Assembly (NCBI RefSeq): GCF_963169125.1
Contig: NC_084797.1
Span: 102,139,868 to 102,203,867 of the forward strand
Length of the DNA stretch: 64,000 bases
Direction of reading: 5' to 3'
DNA from: Humulus lupulus
Lineage: Eukaryota > Streptophyta > Magnoliopsida > Rosales > Cannabaceae
Shown: piece by piece, positions 1 through 12,415 of the stretch
Layout: each line of letters begins with the position of its first letter
Position numbering within the stretch: position 1 is the first letter of the stretch
The notes under the pieces: generated by a model
What the model saw: the letters and a program-made list of their open reading frames with translations, nothing else
What the model was told of the DNA's origin: nothing
Database searches by the model: none
Program-made: the position numbers and the translations under genes

Positions 1-1184
1 TAATATCATCATCTATATTCCTTATATCTTAAATAACATGGCCCTCTCTACTGCCCAAGCACAAATAACCATCTCATGCACTGGAGAGGCCCTGACTCTC
101 CGACCCATCTCAGAGTTTAACTTATAAATGAATCATTATCTCCAGCTACATCCATTTGTATCATAATCCAAAGTGGATTGATCAACCCACCAAACTTATT
201 AACATATATTGTTGCTATCTTACCACTTTCGACATCCTTCTGCTACAAATACTTAATACAACTACTCTGTCTCAATTTGTCCTCCTCCTTTTATCAAGAA
301 TGGGATTAGCTATACCCATTTACTAACCAATTCCTGGACAAACCCAAACCTTCCTCAAAACTAGAGGATAATGCTTCCAAAGCCTTCCATACAATAATCC
401 TTATCTGTTTCCCCCTCGGTTTAACAAACACTGGTGTCCCGTGGTCACGGTATACAAAGCAGCTTGTTTCCCCCCAGTAAACCTGCTGTTTCGTCCATCT
501 AATCTCCTCTATCAGACCTCACAGCCTGACTCGCATATCAGCAAACACCTGCTGCAAATATCAGGGGCAGATGGAGGATTCCAACCCTAACTATCATCTT
601 CAACCTTTACTAAAACAAAACCAGGTCCAATTAACCATTCTGAGCACATACAATCTGAGTTAATCCGTCTTCACCGACTAAACCTCTCAGCCCTGATGTT
701 TATACCCATAACCATCCCAAGGGCAGATCCAAATAACCATAATAATCATGCACACATAAAGCATAACAAACACCAATATACAATACTATGCATAAATTAT
801 CAGATTTCATTACCATTAGATGCATTCATACTTACTATGCTTTCCATACCGATAAACAGGTATAGCATATAAGTTCAATTTAAACATATAATCACCTACA
901 ATCCATATACCAATCATTATCCAAGTATTCATCCACATCCAAGAGCAATGCTAATCAGCACGCCTTAATATCATCACACAGTAGTCAAGGGCCAGGCCGT
1001 ATCAATATCTCATGCTCCCTATTAATCATACCAATTAAAACATTATTATTTCATTCAAACACTTAAGCATATAATTTCATGTATTCAATTACAAAACATT
1101 GAGTCGAGCTTGTCTTCAGCGGCGAGTGTACATGTCCAGCGAGTCTTCAGAAACCCATAAACCTAGATGGCTCTGATACTAAGT
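1..1184 (-). mobile_element. Internal 5' leader/gag remnant of minus-strand Ty3/gypsy element A
   Basis: This is the internal sequence next to LTR A, read on the minus strand. It resembles the segment next to LTR B at about 4020-4754: both share a block encoding a degraded gag-like stretch and, beside the LTR, a block ending in a primer-site-like sequence. No open frame survives and stops are frequent. I see no recognisable gag core, so I call it leader plus decayed gag from position and similarity to B. The rest of the element lies left of the window. Confidence 0.6.
1169..1182 (-). other. Primer-binding site of element A (tRNA-Met type)
   Basis: On the minus strand the bases just inside the LTR read TTAGTATCAGAGCC, one mismatch from the TGGTATCAGAGCC complement of plant initiator tRNA-Met used by many plant LTR retrotransposons. 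Its place two bases from the LTR edge fixes the element as minus-strand and the LTR at 1185-2966 as its 5' LTR. Confidence 0.75.
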
Positions 1185-2966
1185 TGTAACGCCCTGGGTA
1201 ACCAAGACCGTTACACTGTGTATTTAAAATAGTGCAAGACTTGCTAATCAAGTCATATAAACAAAATGTGAATCTAACGTCATCAACGGGTTAGGAATAA
1301 AAGATTTTGGTCATAAATAGGTTATTTTCATTAAAAATGACAGTTTAATACATGGAAACTCAAAACAGGGTTAGATGACACAATTACAAAAATACCAGAA
1401 GTTATAAATAACTCAGGCCACTCTAATGGCAAAGTACACATTTTAGGTTTCCGTCCCTGTACAATCCCTCGACTGTGGCGGCCAAGCAGTGGACAATGTA
1501 CACCTTGCCCCCAGAGCTCTCCAACTAATGGTTGATCCAATATACTCTTTCCTTTACTTGCACCACGTAGCACCCGTGAGCCGAGGCCCATCAAGAAAAC
1601 ATGATATCATAGCATAATCAATATAAATAACCGGATATTCCACAAAATATAACCAAGCATTCAGCAATTCATAACGTTTGCCTATTCAGTGATAACAGTC
1701 GACAAATCACAATTTGTTATCTAGATAATCAACATTTCATATTTCATCAAATTAACAACAATAATCACATTCATAATCAACAGTTTATCACAACCATCAC
1801 ACAATATTCAGGGTTGGTGCCCTTAGCCCGCACCCTCTATTTAACCCACTGTCTTTGGCTTACTTAGGCCACCCCTAGTGTTATACCCACTAAATCCGGC
1901 CAGCTTAACCGAGCTCAGTGATTAATAAGTTGTCCTCAGCTACCAGTGGCTGAGCCGCACCCTGTGCACAAATATTGATTCTGGCACTCTTAGGCCGTTT
2001 ATCACATGTCCCATGGCATAATACCATCTCATGACATGATATACAAATATAGGGAGCTCTTAGTCCCATCATATTCACATGATTCATCACAATCACATAA
2101 CAATATATACCAATATAGGGAACACTTAGTCCCAACCTTACCACATAAGCAGCTGCAGTTTTCTTACCTCTTGTTCGAGCGAGAATTATGTTACGAACGA
2201 ACCTTGAGAACGATCGATCCTTTGGTCCCTTACCGGCCACCTCAAGCTCGGTATGAACTCTTCTTCAATGATGGAACAATACCCTAGATCCTCAACACTG
2301 GATTCCCCAGCTTAATTCCTGAAAAGAATCTTCAAAATTGAAGAAGAAAAAAGAAGAAAAATGGTAATCGGTGGAAGCAAAAGGAGGTGCTCTGTTTTCT
2401 TAAGTTTTCTATAGCTTTCTAGTTTTAAGTATTGATATATATCGTGAAAGGTAAAAAGACCTAAATTCCCTCATGTTTAATTAAAGTCCTTAACTGCCAC
2501 CAAGAGCAAAATCGTCCTTTCGCACCTATCTCATTAACCATAATTAACACCCTCCAATTCTTGTTATTCTCAATATTCTCGAATACCAATAATTCATATC
2601 TCGTTACCCCTTAACCCCCGGCAACGCTCTAATCACCAAATTACCCCGGGACTCACCCCAAGCCCCGAACTCAATCTGTTATGACCAAACCACTAACTTA
2701 TACTCAAAGATCGTCTCATGCCGAACAGCTCGAACAAATCCACATTATAATGTGGCCTCAACAATAGCTTACCAAAATGCATACAATTATACAATTACGC
2801 CCTCAACGGGCCAAATTACCAAAATTCCCTTATAACAAAATATATACCCATATGCATGCATTTATCATCATGCATATAATCATATAATGGCACAATAAAT
2901 CAATTATGGCCCTCCCGGCCTCCTAATCCAGGTCCTAAACCTTATTAGGAAATTTGGGTCATTACA
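1185..2966 (-). mobile_element. 5' LTR of minus-strand Ty3/gypsy element A (1782 bp)
   Basis: On the plus strand the LTR starts TGTAACGCCCTGG and ends GGGTCATTACA. Its two ends are imperfect inverted copies, as in the other LTRs of this family here. The minus-strand primer site adjoins its left edge. About 2040-2135 holds a short imperfect duplication (ATATAGGGA...CTTAGTCCC twice). Open frames inside have no recognisable product. The mate LTR is not in the window, so no target duplication can be checked. Confidence 0.85.
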
Positions 2967-3649
2967 AATTTAAATTTTAAAATTTAAAAGTTAGAGCTTC
3001 TCCTATTATCTATAAAGCAATTGGTCTGTTCCCAAATATTATTGAATTAGACAGGCAGAGAATAATGAGAAGAAAATTGAGGAATGGGATGATTTTTTTT
3101 AAAAGGTTAATGCAATATAACACTTTAAAGTTGAATTTAAGACTGTAACCCACTAATTATAACTTAGCAACACTAAAAACAAAATTTAACCCATGACTAT
3201 CTCTAAAAATGTGTCCATGACTATCTCTAGAAATGACACATTGGCACTACACTCTTAGATTCTATAGATAAATCACATACTATTACAAAAAGACACCAAC
3301 ACACACATTACAAACCATGCAGAATTCTAAAAACTGTGGCACATTTAGCTCAAGATAAGAAGTATAACCGAAAGCAAGCAGTTCTAATGGGGCAACAAAG
3401 AATAAATGAACAAAGAGAAAACCATGGATTATTCTTGTAGATGCTTAAATATATATATATACTATCCTTGTGGCTATTGGGTCTCTGGCGGAGGGTTGGA
3501 GCCGGGGTGGGTAAGTGGCAGAGGGTCAGAGCAATGGTAGGTCACTGGCGAAGAAGAGAAGCCTTTGATGCAACACTTGAGAAGAGAAAACAAGAGAACG
3601 AGAGAAGGACAGACAGACGAAACGATGTCCAAAATTTAAAATATGCAAG
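2967..3649. other. Unassigned AT-rich spacer
   Basis: I see no ORF, terminal repeat or motif that I recognise. A short near-duplication (CCATGACTATCTCTA...) occurs near 3190-3235. About 3480-3640 is more GC-rich with GGCGGAGGG-like runs and may be the inner part of the CACTA element that ends at 4015. This could be pre-insertion host DNA or a transposon interior. Confidence 0.3.
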
Positions 3650-4015
3650 ATTATTAGCGGCGGGACCCAGCGCTTTAATATTAGCCCACCGCTAATAATA
3701 TTATTAGTGGTGGGTACTCCGCCGCTATAATGGTGATTACCCGCCACTAATACTATTACCTGCTGGTAGTCCGCCTTTACTAAAGGTAAATACCCGCCGC
3801 TAATAATTCTAAAATTAAAAAACCCTTTTGTTTCCCTGGCATTTCTTTGTTGTATTACCCACCTCTAATAATAGTAAGTCTGACGCTAATAAAAAAATAT
3901 TAATTTTTTTTTTATATTTACACATTATTAGTGGCGGACTAATAACCAGTACAATACAGGCGGACAGAGTCCACCTCTAATTGTTCTGCCTCTAATATTA
4001 GATTTTCTTGCAGTG
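3650..4015 (-). mobile_element. Terminal part of a CACTA (En/Spm-like) DNA transposon
   Basis: Read on the minus strand the segment begins at 4015 with CACTGCAAGAAAA, the terminal form typical of plant CACTA elements. Inward lies a cluster of short GC-rich subterminal motifs in both orientations (TATTAGCGGCGGG, TTAGTGGTGGG, CCGCCGCTAATA). Such arrays are where the CACTA transposase binds in known members. I could not find the partner terminus, so the element is truncated or its other end has diverged. No transposase is seen. Confidence 0.65.
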
Positions 4016-4754
4016 TCTATCATTGCCTACCACTCCCATATAGTCAAGGATGGACCTAACCATACCCATCCACTATTCAGCTCTGAATGGATCCAGGCCT
4101 CCCTTGAAAGTAGAGGATAATGCTTCTGGAGTCTTTCATAAAGTAGTTCCCATTAGTTCCCACCCTTAGGTTGAACCAAAACTGGTGCCATTGTTGTCAA
4201 AACATATGGAGCAGGGTTCCCTGATGGAACTCGCTGTCTCAACTCCCTAATATCTTCCTCCTGCTTTTATAATCTTGCTTGCATGCCAACAAACATCTGC
4301 TGCCAATTCTCGAGGGCAGAGGGAGGGTTCTGGCCTCGACTATCATCCACAACCCCAATATACCCATGCCTGGTTCAATTGACTGCCTTGGATACATAAC
4401 TTCTAAATCTGTCTGCAGTCAATGACTTAACCTATCAGGAATGGTATTCATATCCACAACTATACCACTAGCAGGGCCAAACAACACAATAGCCACATAC
4501 AATATGCATACCAAGACACAAGTCTATAAAGTCCATGCATCAATTATCAAGCGTCACTCCCACAAAATACATTTATATACATCATGCTCTCTATTCTAGC
4601 ATGCAGATAAGGGACATACGTTCAATTTAAACAATTAAACACACAGTCATGTTATTAGATACCAAACTGTGAGTCGAGCTTATCTTTAGCGGTGAGTGTA
4701 CATGCCTAGCTGGTCTTTAGAAACCCTTAACCCTAGACTACTCTAATACCAAGT
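4016..4754 (-). mobile_element. Internal leader/gag remnant of minus-strand Ty3/gypsy element B
   Basis: This is the homologue of the element A leader (1-1184), shortened on its left by the CACTA end at 4015. Shared landmarks are the GAGGATAATGCTTC block (near 4112; near 365 in A) and the GTGAGTCGAGCTTATCTTTAGC block near 4670. The primer-site-like bases CTCTAATACCAA lie at 4741-4752, reading TTGGTATTAGAG on the minus strand. Stops prevent any gag product. Confidence 0.6.
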
Positions 4755-6934
4755 TGAAACGCCCTGGTTAGCCAAGACCATTACAATTTGTGTTTAAAAT
4801 AGTGCTTAACTCGCTGAGCGAGTTATTTGGACTTAAATGTGTAATTAAAGACTAAATCAAAGTTAGGTATTAAAAAAATTGGTCAACGAAGTAATTATTT
4901 TTCATTAAAAATATTAAGTTTATACACAGGATCCCAAAAAGTGGTTATAGGCTGGTAAGAGACAAATAAAATACAAATTTGTCATCCTAAGCGCCAAAAC
5001 GGGGTTCAACCCTAGTTCCTCCCAAGCTATCCCGACCATGGCGGTCGAGTAGGCTGCATATGTACATACCGCCTCTGAAGCTCTCCAGCTCATGGCTGGT
5101 CCAGCTTACCCTTGCCTTTCGAGCACCACATAGCACCTATGAGCCAAGGCACAACAAGAAAACTTAAATCAATAGATAAAAATGAGCAACAGTATATAAT
5201 TAGTAAAGTTAAATCGATAAGTTCAAAAAGCCATAAGCTTAGCAATAATAATCTGCTCAATAAAGACATAATAAAAACTCAACAATCAGTACAGTTAGTT
5301 AAGTGCAATCGACACTTCTGTTTATTTAAGTGACATTCAGGCCTGGCGCCCATATGTCGAGTCCTCTGGTCTTATAGCTGACCCAGGCATGCTTAGGCTA
5401 AGTTGCATTCCGCACACTTACTATCGGCCCCATCGCTCTTAGGTTGGGCTTTCATAATAGATGTAGTCATATATATATTGCACAACACGCAATGAGAAGC
5501 AGCATATACAAGCATGCCTAACTGAATAATCACATCTATAACCACAATCATATCCAATTATAAGGGTTCAAGCCCCGATTACAACCAAGGTGCAATTTTC
5601 TTACCTCAAGTCCCGAGGAGATAGCGTATGGAAATCCCAAGCACGATCCCTATTCCCGAGCCTTAGTGGTATAACCTAGTCACAATGCAATAATAGTAAC
5701 CATCAATCACTTAGACTATATATAAGTTTCTAGGTATCATTCTAGCCTTCGGGACCTCAAATTCTACTAAACTGGATAGTAGAATTCTTCCCAAACCTTT
5801 AGATTTTAGTTGCGGTGCCACTCAATAGCGCTGCAGCCCTCTGTAAGTCAGAGAGAATTCTAAGTCAATTTCTTGGGTTCATACGGGCTGCGACGCCCAA
5901 GAACAGCTTCGTGGCATGACCCTACGAAGCCAGGAAAATAGCGATTTAAGAAATTGCAATCTCCTCCAAAACCCTTGCAAACTCGGGTTTTACCCCAAAT
6001 TGACTATCCAAACCATTCCAGTAACTCAGGTACACAATAAATATCAACCTATTGCTTCTAAAATATCCCTAAACATCAAAATTCAAAACTCACCAAGAGG
6101 ACTTAAATAACTCAAAGTTAGACTTCCATACCTCTGAATCCCTCAGCAAAATTTTAATCCCTTCTTAGCTACTGGTACTCCTAGTTGCCTCCAATCCTCA
6201 GTCACAACCTCAAATCTAACTCAGATCATCACTAAATTAAAAGCTCCAAGAATTCCATACTTCGACCCTTTGAGAGAAAACTCAGAAGGAGAGAGAGTGT
6301 TTTTGTATTTCCTTCTATTTTTCCTTAACATTTATGGTCTTCTAGGAGAACTAAGTCCATCCATGGCATACAAAAGGACCAAAATGCCACGCATCCTAAA
6401 GTTTCCCTTCAATGCCCTCAATGGTAAAACGGTTATTATCCACATTTCCCGCTAATCCTCAAATTGTCTTATAAATTCCCAAATAATCACGACATACTTA
6501 AATAATCATTTAATAACTACCCATCACTCGATAAATCCTAAATATGCAGTTAGTTTCCCAAAATACTTCTAGGCTCACCCCGAGCCGGGTATTTGACCTC
6601 GTTGTGACCATTCCGCTAATATGCTTACTAGGATCGCCTTGGACCACACATCTCAAATGTATCCCCATAACACTGGGGTCTCACTCATAACGCATACATA
6701 ATACAAATATACCCTCAACGGTTCAAAAATTACAAATTTGCCCTAATTTACAAAAACATGCCCACATGCACATTTAATACACATAAACATGCATAAATAT
6801 TCACATTACCATATAAATCATTTATACCACATAATCACACATATATTCAATTCATTCCACATATAAATCTGATTATGCCATCCTGGCACAGTAATCTAGG
6901 CACTCAACCTTAATAGAAATTTCGAGACGTTACA
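4755..6934 (-). mobile_element. 5' LTR of minus-strand Ty3/gypsy element B (2180 bp)
   Basis: The plus strand starts TGAAACGCCCTGG, one base from the TGTAACGCCC start of its relatives, and ends GAGACGTTACA. The primer site on its left marks it as a 5' LTR of a minus-strand element. Its right edge abuts protease-coding sequence of element C, so B or a deletion with it removed the 5' LTR and gag of C. Small ORFs inside are not recognisable. Confidence 0.82.
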
Positions 6935-7462
6935 CAGAGCCTGAGGCTAGTCCCTCAGTAGTGACAGTTCAACTTTCTAGTGTTGGAACCTCTTATACTG
7001 TTTTTATTGATTCTTGTGCTACACACTATTTTGTTTCTAGTAGGATAATTGATAGACAGTGAAGACCATGTGATTACTGTATGGTTGGGTTTTGAACTTT
7101 ACTACCCATTGGGGAGTTAGTAGTCTCTAGGAGATGGATCATATCGTTGCTAGTGACAGTGGATGGCAGAGAGTTGTCGTTTGATTTGAGTGAGTTAGTA
7201 ATGAATGACTTTGACATGATTTTGGGCATGGAATGGTTACTAAAATATGGAGCAACCATAGATTGCAAAAAGAAAATGGTAACCTTTGAGCCTGAGGGTG
7301 ATGATCCCTTTGTATCTGTTAGGACTGTGCATGGACCCCGTGTACCTATGATATCAGTACTGAGGGTTAGAGACCTACTGCGGGGTGGTTGCATAGGATT
7401 TCTAGCCAATGTCATAGAAACCACTCAGGTCGTGCAAGTGGGACCAGAAGGACTAGATTAGT
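6935..7462 (+). pseudogene. Ty3/gypsy protease remnant of element C
   Basis: Frames here encode the retropepsin region that precedes RT. The active-site stretch reads FIDSCATHYFVS near 7003-7038, where family members usually have DSG. The flap and C-terminal part, including DFDMILGMEWL and YGATIDC, lies at about 7210-7270. Several stops separate the two. The protease normally cleaves Gag-Pol inside the virus-like particle. Gag and the 5' LTR of C are missing because element B's LTR ends at 6934. Confidence 0.8.
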
Positions 7463-7469
7463 CTGTGAA

Positions 7470-8830
7470 TTTTTGGATATGTTTCTAGAGATTTACCAGG
7501 GTTTCTGCCACACAGAGAGATAGAGTTTGTTATTGAACTGGCACCAGGGATAGAGCCAGTATCTAGAGCACCATACCGAATGGTCCCAGCAAAATTGAAA
7601 GACTTGAAGGTAAAGGTACAAGAGTTGTTAGACTTGGGTTTTATAAGACCCAGTTTCTCTCCATGGGGTCTGCAGGTTCTATTTGTGAAGAAGAAGGACA
7701 ATTCTTTGAGGATGTGTATTGATTATTAGGAGTTGAACAAGTTAACCATTAAGAAAAAATATCCTCTGCCAAGGATAGATGACATGTTTGATCAGTTGCA
7801 GGGTAAGACGGTATTCTCAAAGATAGATCTTCGATCTGGTTATCACCAGCTAAGGATTAAGGAGGAAGATATATCGAAGACTGCTTTTCGCACCTGATAT
7901 GGGCATTATGAGTATTTAGTTATGTCATTTGGTTTGACTAATGCCCCAGTAACGTTTATGGATATGATGAATAGGGTGTTAAAATATTATCTGGATCAGT
8001 TTGTGATCATCTTCATTGACGATATTCTAGTTTATTCTTAGTCATATAAAGAGCATGAGCAGCATCTCATTCTGGTGCTATAGAGACCAAGAGAGCACAA
8101 ACTATATGTGAAGTTCAAGAAGTATGAGTTCTGGTTACCACATGTGACTTTTCTTGGTCACATTGTCATTAGAGATGGAATCTAGGTGGACCTAACTAAG
8201 ATTGAGGTAGCTAGAGATTGTCCAAGGCCAAGGAACGCCTTAAATATCAGGAATTTTCTTGGATTGGAAGGTTATTATAGGCTCTTCGTGGAAGGATTCT
8301 CAGGGATTGCTACCCCACTGACGGAACTGAAATGCAAAAACCAAAAGTTTGCATGGTCAAATAGATGTGAGAACAGCTTCCAGGAGTTGAAGCGGCGTTT
8401 GATTACCGCTCCAGTTTTGAGTCTTCCAACAGATCAAGAGAAGATCATGGTTTACTGTGATGCCTTGAGACAAGGGTTAGGTTGTGTCCTTATGCATGGA
8501 GGGAAGTTGATTGCATATGCATCACGACAGCTAAGGATTACGAACACTGGTACCCTATGCATGATCTGGAGTTAGTAGTAGTGGTCTTTGCACTAAAGGT
8601 ATGGAGGCATTACCTTTATGGGGAAAAGTGTGAGATATACACTGACTACAAGAGCTTGAAGTATTTCTTCACACAGAAGGATTTGAACATGAGACAAAGG
8701 TGTTTGTTAGAACTAGTGAATGATTATGACTGTGAAATCTTGTATCACCCAGGAAAGGCCAACGTGGTGGAAAATGCCTTAAGCTTGAAAGGTGTTGGAC
8801 AATTATATAGTGCGAGACAGATATCCAAGG
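7470..8830 (+). pseudogene. Ty3/gypsy reverse transcriptase and RNase H of element C
   Basis: Translated pieces give the gypsy RT signature: LDLGFIRPS near 7630, [11 protein letters not shown] near 7820, and the catalytic FIDDILVYS at 8012-8038. RNase H follows, with VYCDA near 8450, [10 protein letters not shown] near 8640 and [13 protein letters not shown] near 8746. Stops interrupt it near 7726, 7897, 8038, 8083 and 8183. Some fit CGA or CAG turned into a stop. RT and RNase H copy element RNA into DNA. This copy cannot make a full protein. Confidence 0.88.
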
Positions 8831-8839
8831 AATTGGCAG

Positions 8840-9337
8840 AGGATATGACCAGAGCAGGAGTAGAGTTAGTCGTGGGCCAGTTAGCCAACATCACCCTGCA
8901 GTCTACTCTTTTAGAGAGGATAAAGGAAAGTCAGTTGAATGATTCACAGCTGTTGAAAATTAGAGGGGATGTCCTAGCTGGAGTGGCTAGGGACTATCTA
9001 GTATCCAATATGGGCTTACTAAAGTATAAGTGTTGGATTTATGTTCTGATGTATGCTATTATCAAAAGGGAGATTATGGATGAATCGCATACCACCCCTT
9101 ACTCTTTGCATCCAGTCACCACAAAGATGTATCCGGATTTAAGATCGCTATATTGGTGGCCTAGGATAAAGAGAGATGTGATTGAATATGTGGCTAAGTG
9201 CCTGGCATGTCAACAGGTCAAAGTTGAGCATCAAAGACCAACGGGGCTATTACAGCCTTTGGATATCCTGGAGTGGAAATGGGAGGACATCACAATGGAT
9301 TTTGTGGTTGGGTTACCCAGGATAATGGGTCAACATG
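8840..9337 (+). pseudogene. Integrase N-terminal half of element C (interrupted)
   Basis: The zinc-binding HHCC module is visible: His near 9088 and 9110 and the CLACQQ pair near 9200-9215, followed by [16 protein letters not shown] with the first catalytic Asp. The frame stops where a solo LTR begins at 9338 and resumes at 11540. The last five bases before the LTR, ACATG, are repeated after it, so the break is one insertion and not a deletion. Confidence 0.85.
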
Positions 9338-11539
9338 TGTAACGCCCTACTTCCTTAGAGTCATTACTAAGTGAGTTTAAAACGTGCATTTAACTCGCTA
9401 ATCGAGGTTTTAAGTCAAAAGTGTAATTAAATCATAAAAAGAGTTATAAACTTTGAAAATAATTCCATTTACTGAAAATTATTGAGTGTTTGACATTTGG
9501 GATCCCAAAATACTGTTTAGATATATTTACAACATATAAGTACAAACAAGGTTGACTAGACGACAAAATCTAGGTTTTACTACAACCATCTCCCAAAATC
9601 CACTGGCTGTAGCAGCCAGCCAAGCCAAACATGTACGCGCCACTTCACGCTCTCCGTACTCATGGTTGGTCGACTCTTCCTTTGCCCATACCTGCACCAT
9701 AGAGCACCCGTGAGCCGAAGCCCAGCAAGAAAACCCTCCCAAGCAGAAAACATATACATAAAAAACACTTAGCATACAAACAGGCCATCAATAGGCTAAA
9801 AAAACATACGACCATGCCGTCCCAGGCACTTTACCAGGCCCTGGGTTCGCGGTCCACACCGTGAGGATATCCCAAGTATCCTTTAGGGTCTCACCCTCGC
9901 AACTCACACTCCACGTGCTTAACGCTGCTCCCGGCCCCTTGCCGTTCTCGGCCTTACACTCCACGTGCCTAACACCGTTCCCGGCCCCTTGCCGCTCCCG
10001 GCCTCTGCCAACCTCGGCCGGCGCCGTTCCCAGCTCTTGCCGAACATTTACACAGATTGCATTCATAGCATAATAAAACATATACTGAACATGAACAAAT
10101 TTAATCAAAGGGCTATGCCCTGCAATACAAACATACTAGGCTCCGCCCTGCATACAAGCTCTATAGGAATAGTGGTTTTCTTACCTACGTCTCTATAGGA
10201 ATATCCCGAGCACAGTCCCCTAACCTGAGCCTCGCCGAAACCCTAGTCACAACACATTAACAATATACATCCATCAAGTTCTAATCCAATAATTAGTTTC
10301 AAACCATAATTATAAACTCTGGGGCATTGAATTTTATCAATCCGTGTGATAAAATTCATCCCGAGCCTTAACTAGTGAATTCCCGAGCCCAAAACCTCTT
10401 AGAAACCCAAGTGTACCTTAAGCATCGAGGCCCTAGGGACTCATGACGCAACCCCCAGCTCAACCCGAGGCCTTGCATCACAATTTCCCACACGCATAGC
10501 AGCCCTTGCTGAAGGGCGCCGCGGCGCTCCTCCAATTTCCTGACGCCCCAAGTTCAAAGGGGTTGCGGCTCAGCAAGAACAGAGTCGCGGCCCTACCCCT
10601 CAAACCCAGAAAAACTTAGCAATTCCACCTCAAAAACCAATCCAATTTCCCCCAAAATCAAGCCAACAATCAAGATTAACTTTCACAAAGATTCTAACAC
10701 AATCTCCTCATCAAAACCTAACAAAGACCAGCCCCAAAACTTAGCCAAGCAATCAAGAACATATCCATACTTAGCTAACATGCAAACTCCAATATTCAAC
10801 CTTAAAACTAGCAAAAATTCCAAACATGAACCTTATAATTTAGAACTTACCCTTGCTGGATTGAATCTCTGAACCAGCTCCCTGAGCTCCAAGCTTCAAG
10901 CTCCCCTAAATCCCAGCTGAATTTCTTAGTCTCTAGCTTGATTCACCAAGAGTTTTCCCAAAGCTTGAAATGGAGAGAAAGTCTTCCAAAGAGAGGTGAA
11001 GGACAGAGTCGGTTTCTGAGAGTTCTAAATAATTCTAAGTTTTGTTTTATTCAACTTAAGTCTATAAGGTTACCTCAAGGCTCTGGGTACCAAAAACGTC
11101 CCTGAGGGCAAAATGGTAAATTTCCCCAATATTCCCTCCTAGACATTCTAACCTCAAATATATCTCCATATATTTATTTCCATAACCCGATAACCCCATA
11201 AAACATCTAATACCCAAAATACCCCTCGACTCGCCTGGAGTTGGATTCTCAACTCCGTTGTGACCTTCTGGCTAACTTCTCTCTAGGACTGTCTCGGATC
11301 GTGCTACGTAGATATATCACAAACATATCACATTTATTACAGTTATGCCCTCAACGAGCTAAAAACATAAACATACCCCTAATATCCAAACAGGGCTCAC
11401 ATGCATATTTAATTCAACTAAACATGCATCTCTATCACATATTCACATAGATTCACATATTATATCCATAATTCATCTATTGCCCTCCAGGCACGCTAAT
11501 CAAGGCCTTAAGCCTTATTAGAAAATTTGGGTCGTTACA
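9338..11539 (-). mobile_element. Solo Ty3/gypsy LTR (2202 bp) inserted in integrase of C
   Basis: It starts TGTAACGCCCTAC and ends GGGTCGTTACA. It is flanked by the perfect 5-bp duplication ACATG (9333-9337 and 11540-11544). There is no internal sequence, so it is a solo LTR left by recombination between the two LTRs of a full element. The orientation is minus by comparison with LTRs A and B. About 9907-10006 is a GC-rich two-unit tandem repeat (period 50 bp, starting CACTCCACGTGC). The ORFs in it are chance or repeat-driven frames. Confidence 0.93.
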
Positions 11540-12415
11540 ACATGATTCGGTGTGGGTTATCGTTGATTGATACACCAAATCAACTCACTTCTTACTAGTG
11601 AAAGCGACTTATATAGTTAAACCGTATGCAGTTCTCTATGTGAGAGAGACAGTGCACCTTCATGGGGCTCTGAAGTTGATTATATTAGATTGGGACCCCA
11701 CGTTTACTTCCAACTTTTGGGGAAGTCTATAGAAGGCTATGGGTACACAACTGAAGTTTAGTGCCACTTATCATCCTCAGACAAATGGACAATCTGATAG
11801 GACAATATAAATATTAGAAGACATGTTGCGAGCATGTGTGCTGGACTTTGAAGGCACCTAGAGTAAGTATTTGCCTCTGATAGAGTTTTCCTACAATAAC
11901 AACTTTCAGTCAACCATTAGAGTGGCTCCTTATGAGATATTGTAGGGTAGGAAATGTAGATCGCCCATTCATTGGGATGAGATGGGAGAAAGGAAATACT
12001 TGGGTCCTGAGGTAATTCAGAGGAAAATGAGGCTATTGAGAATATCAGAGCTCGGATGCTCGCGTCTCAGAGTAGACATAAAAGTTATTCAGATCAGAAG
12101 CGCAGGAACGTGGATTTATAAGTTGAAAACTATGTCTTCCTTAGAGCTTCACCGTTTAGCGGGATGAAGAGATTTGGAAAGAAGGGCAAGTTGAGCCCTA
12201 GATTTGTAGGACCTTTAGAGATCCTAGAGAGGATTGGTCAGGTGGCCTATAGATTGGTCTTACTTCTGGCATTGCCGGCCGTACACAATGTATTTCATAT
12301 TTTGATGCTTCAGAAGTATGTATTAGATGTGACTCATGTGTTGAGTTACGAAGATCTAGAGTCGCGGCTTAGTGAGGGGCACCATGACTCAAATTGGGGT
12401 TATTGGCCAAGTTAG
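11540..12415 (+). pseudogene. Integrase core and C-terminal half of element C
   Basis: Sequence resumes after the solo LTR with VWVIVD and TKSTHF. It runs through the second catalytic region near 11690 and the HPQTNGQS block near 11770, where the usual Glu is read as Asp. The C-terminal part at 12164-12415 (KRFGKKGKLSPRFVGP, LPAVHNVFHI, LQKYV) matches the end of plant gypsy integrases. Stops occur near 11560, 11731, 11808, 11860 and 11944. I see no chromodomain; coding similarity fades near 12360. Confidence 0.85.

Noticed and set aside
3244..3256. Partner end of the CACTA element (CACTACACTCTT)
   Set aside because: It lacks the CAAGAAAA continuation and the preceding bases TGG do not match TCT after 4015.
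9861..10198. Pro/Ser/Leu-rich ORFs on both strands
   Set aside because: They fall in the GC-rich tandem part of a solo LTR and match no family I recognise.
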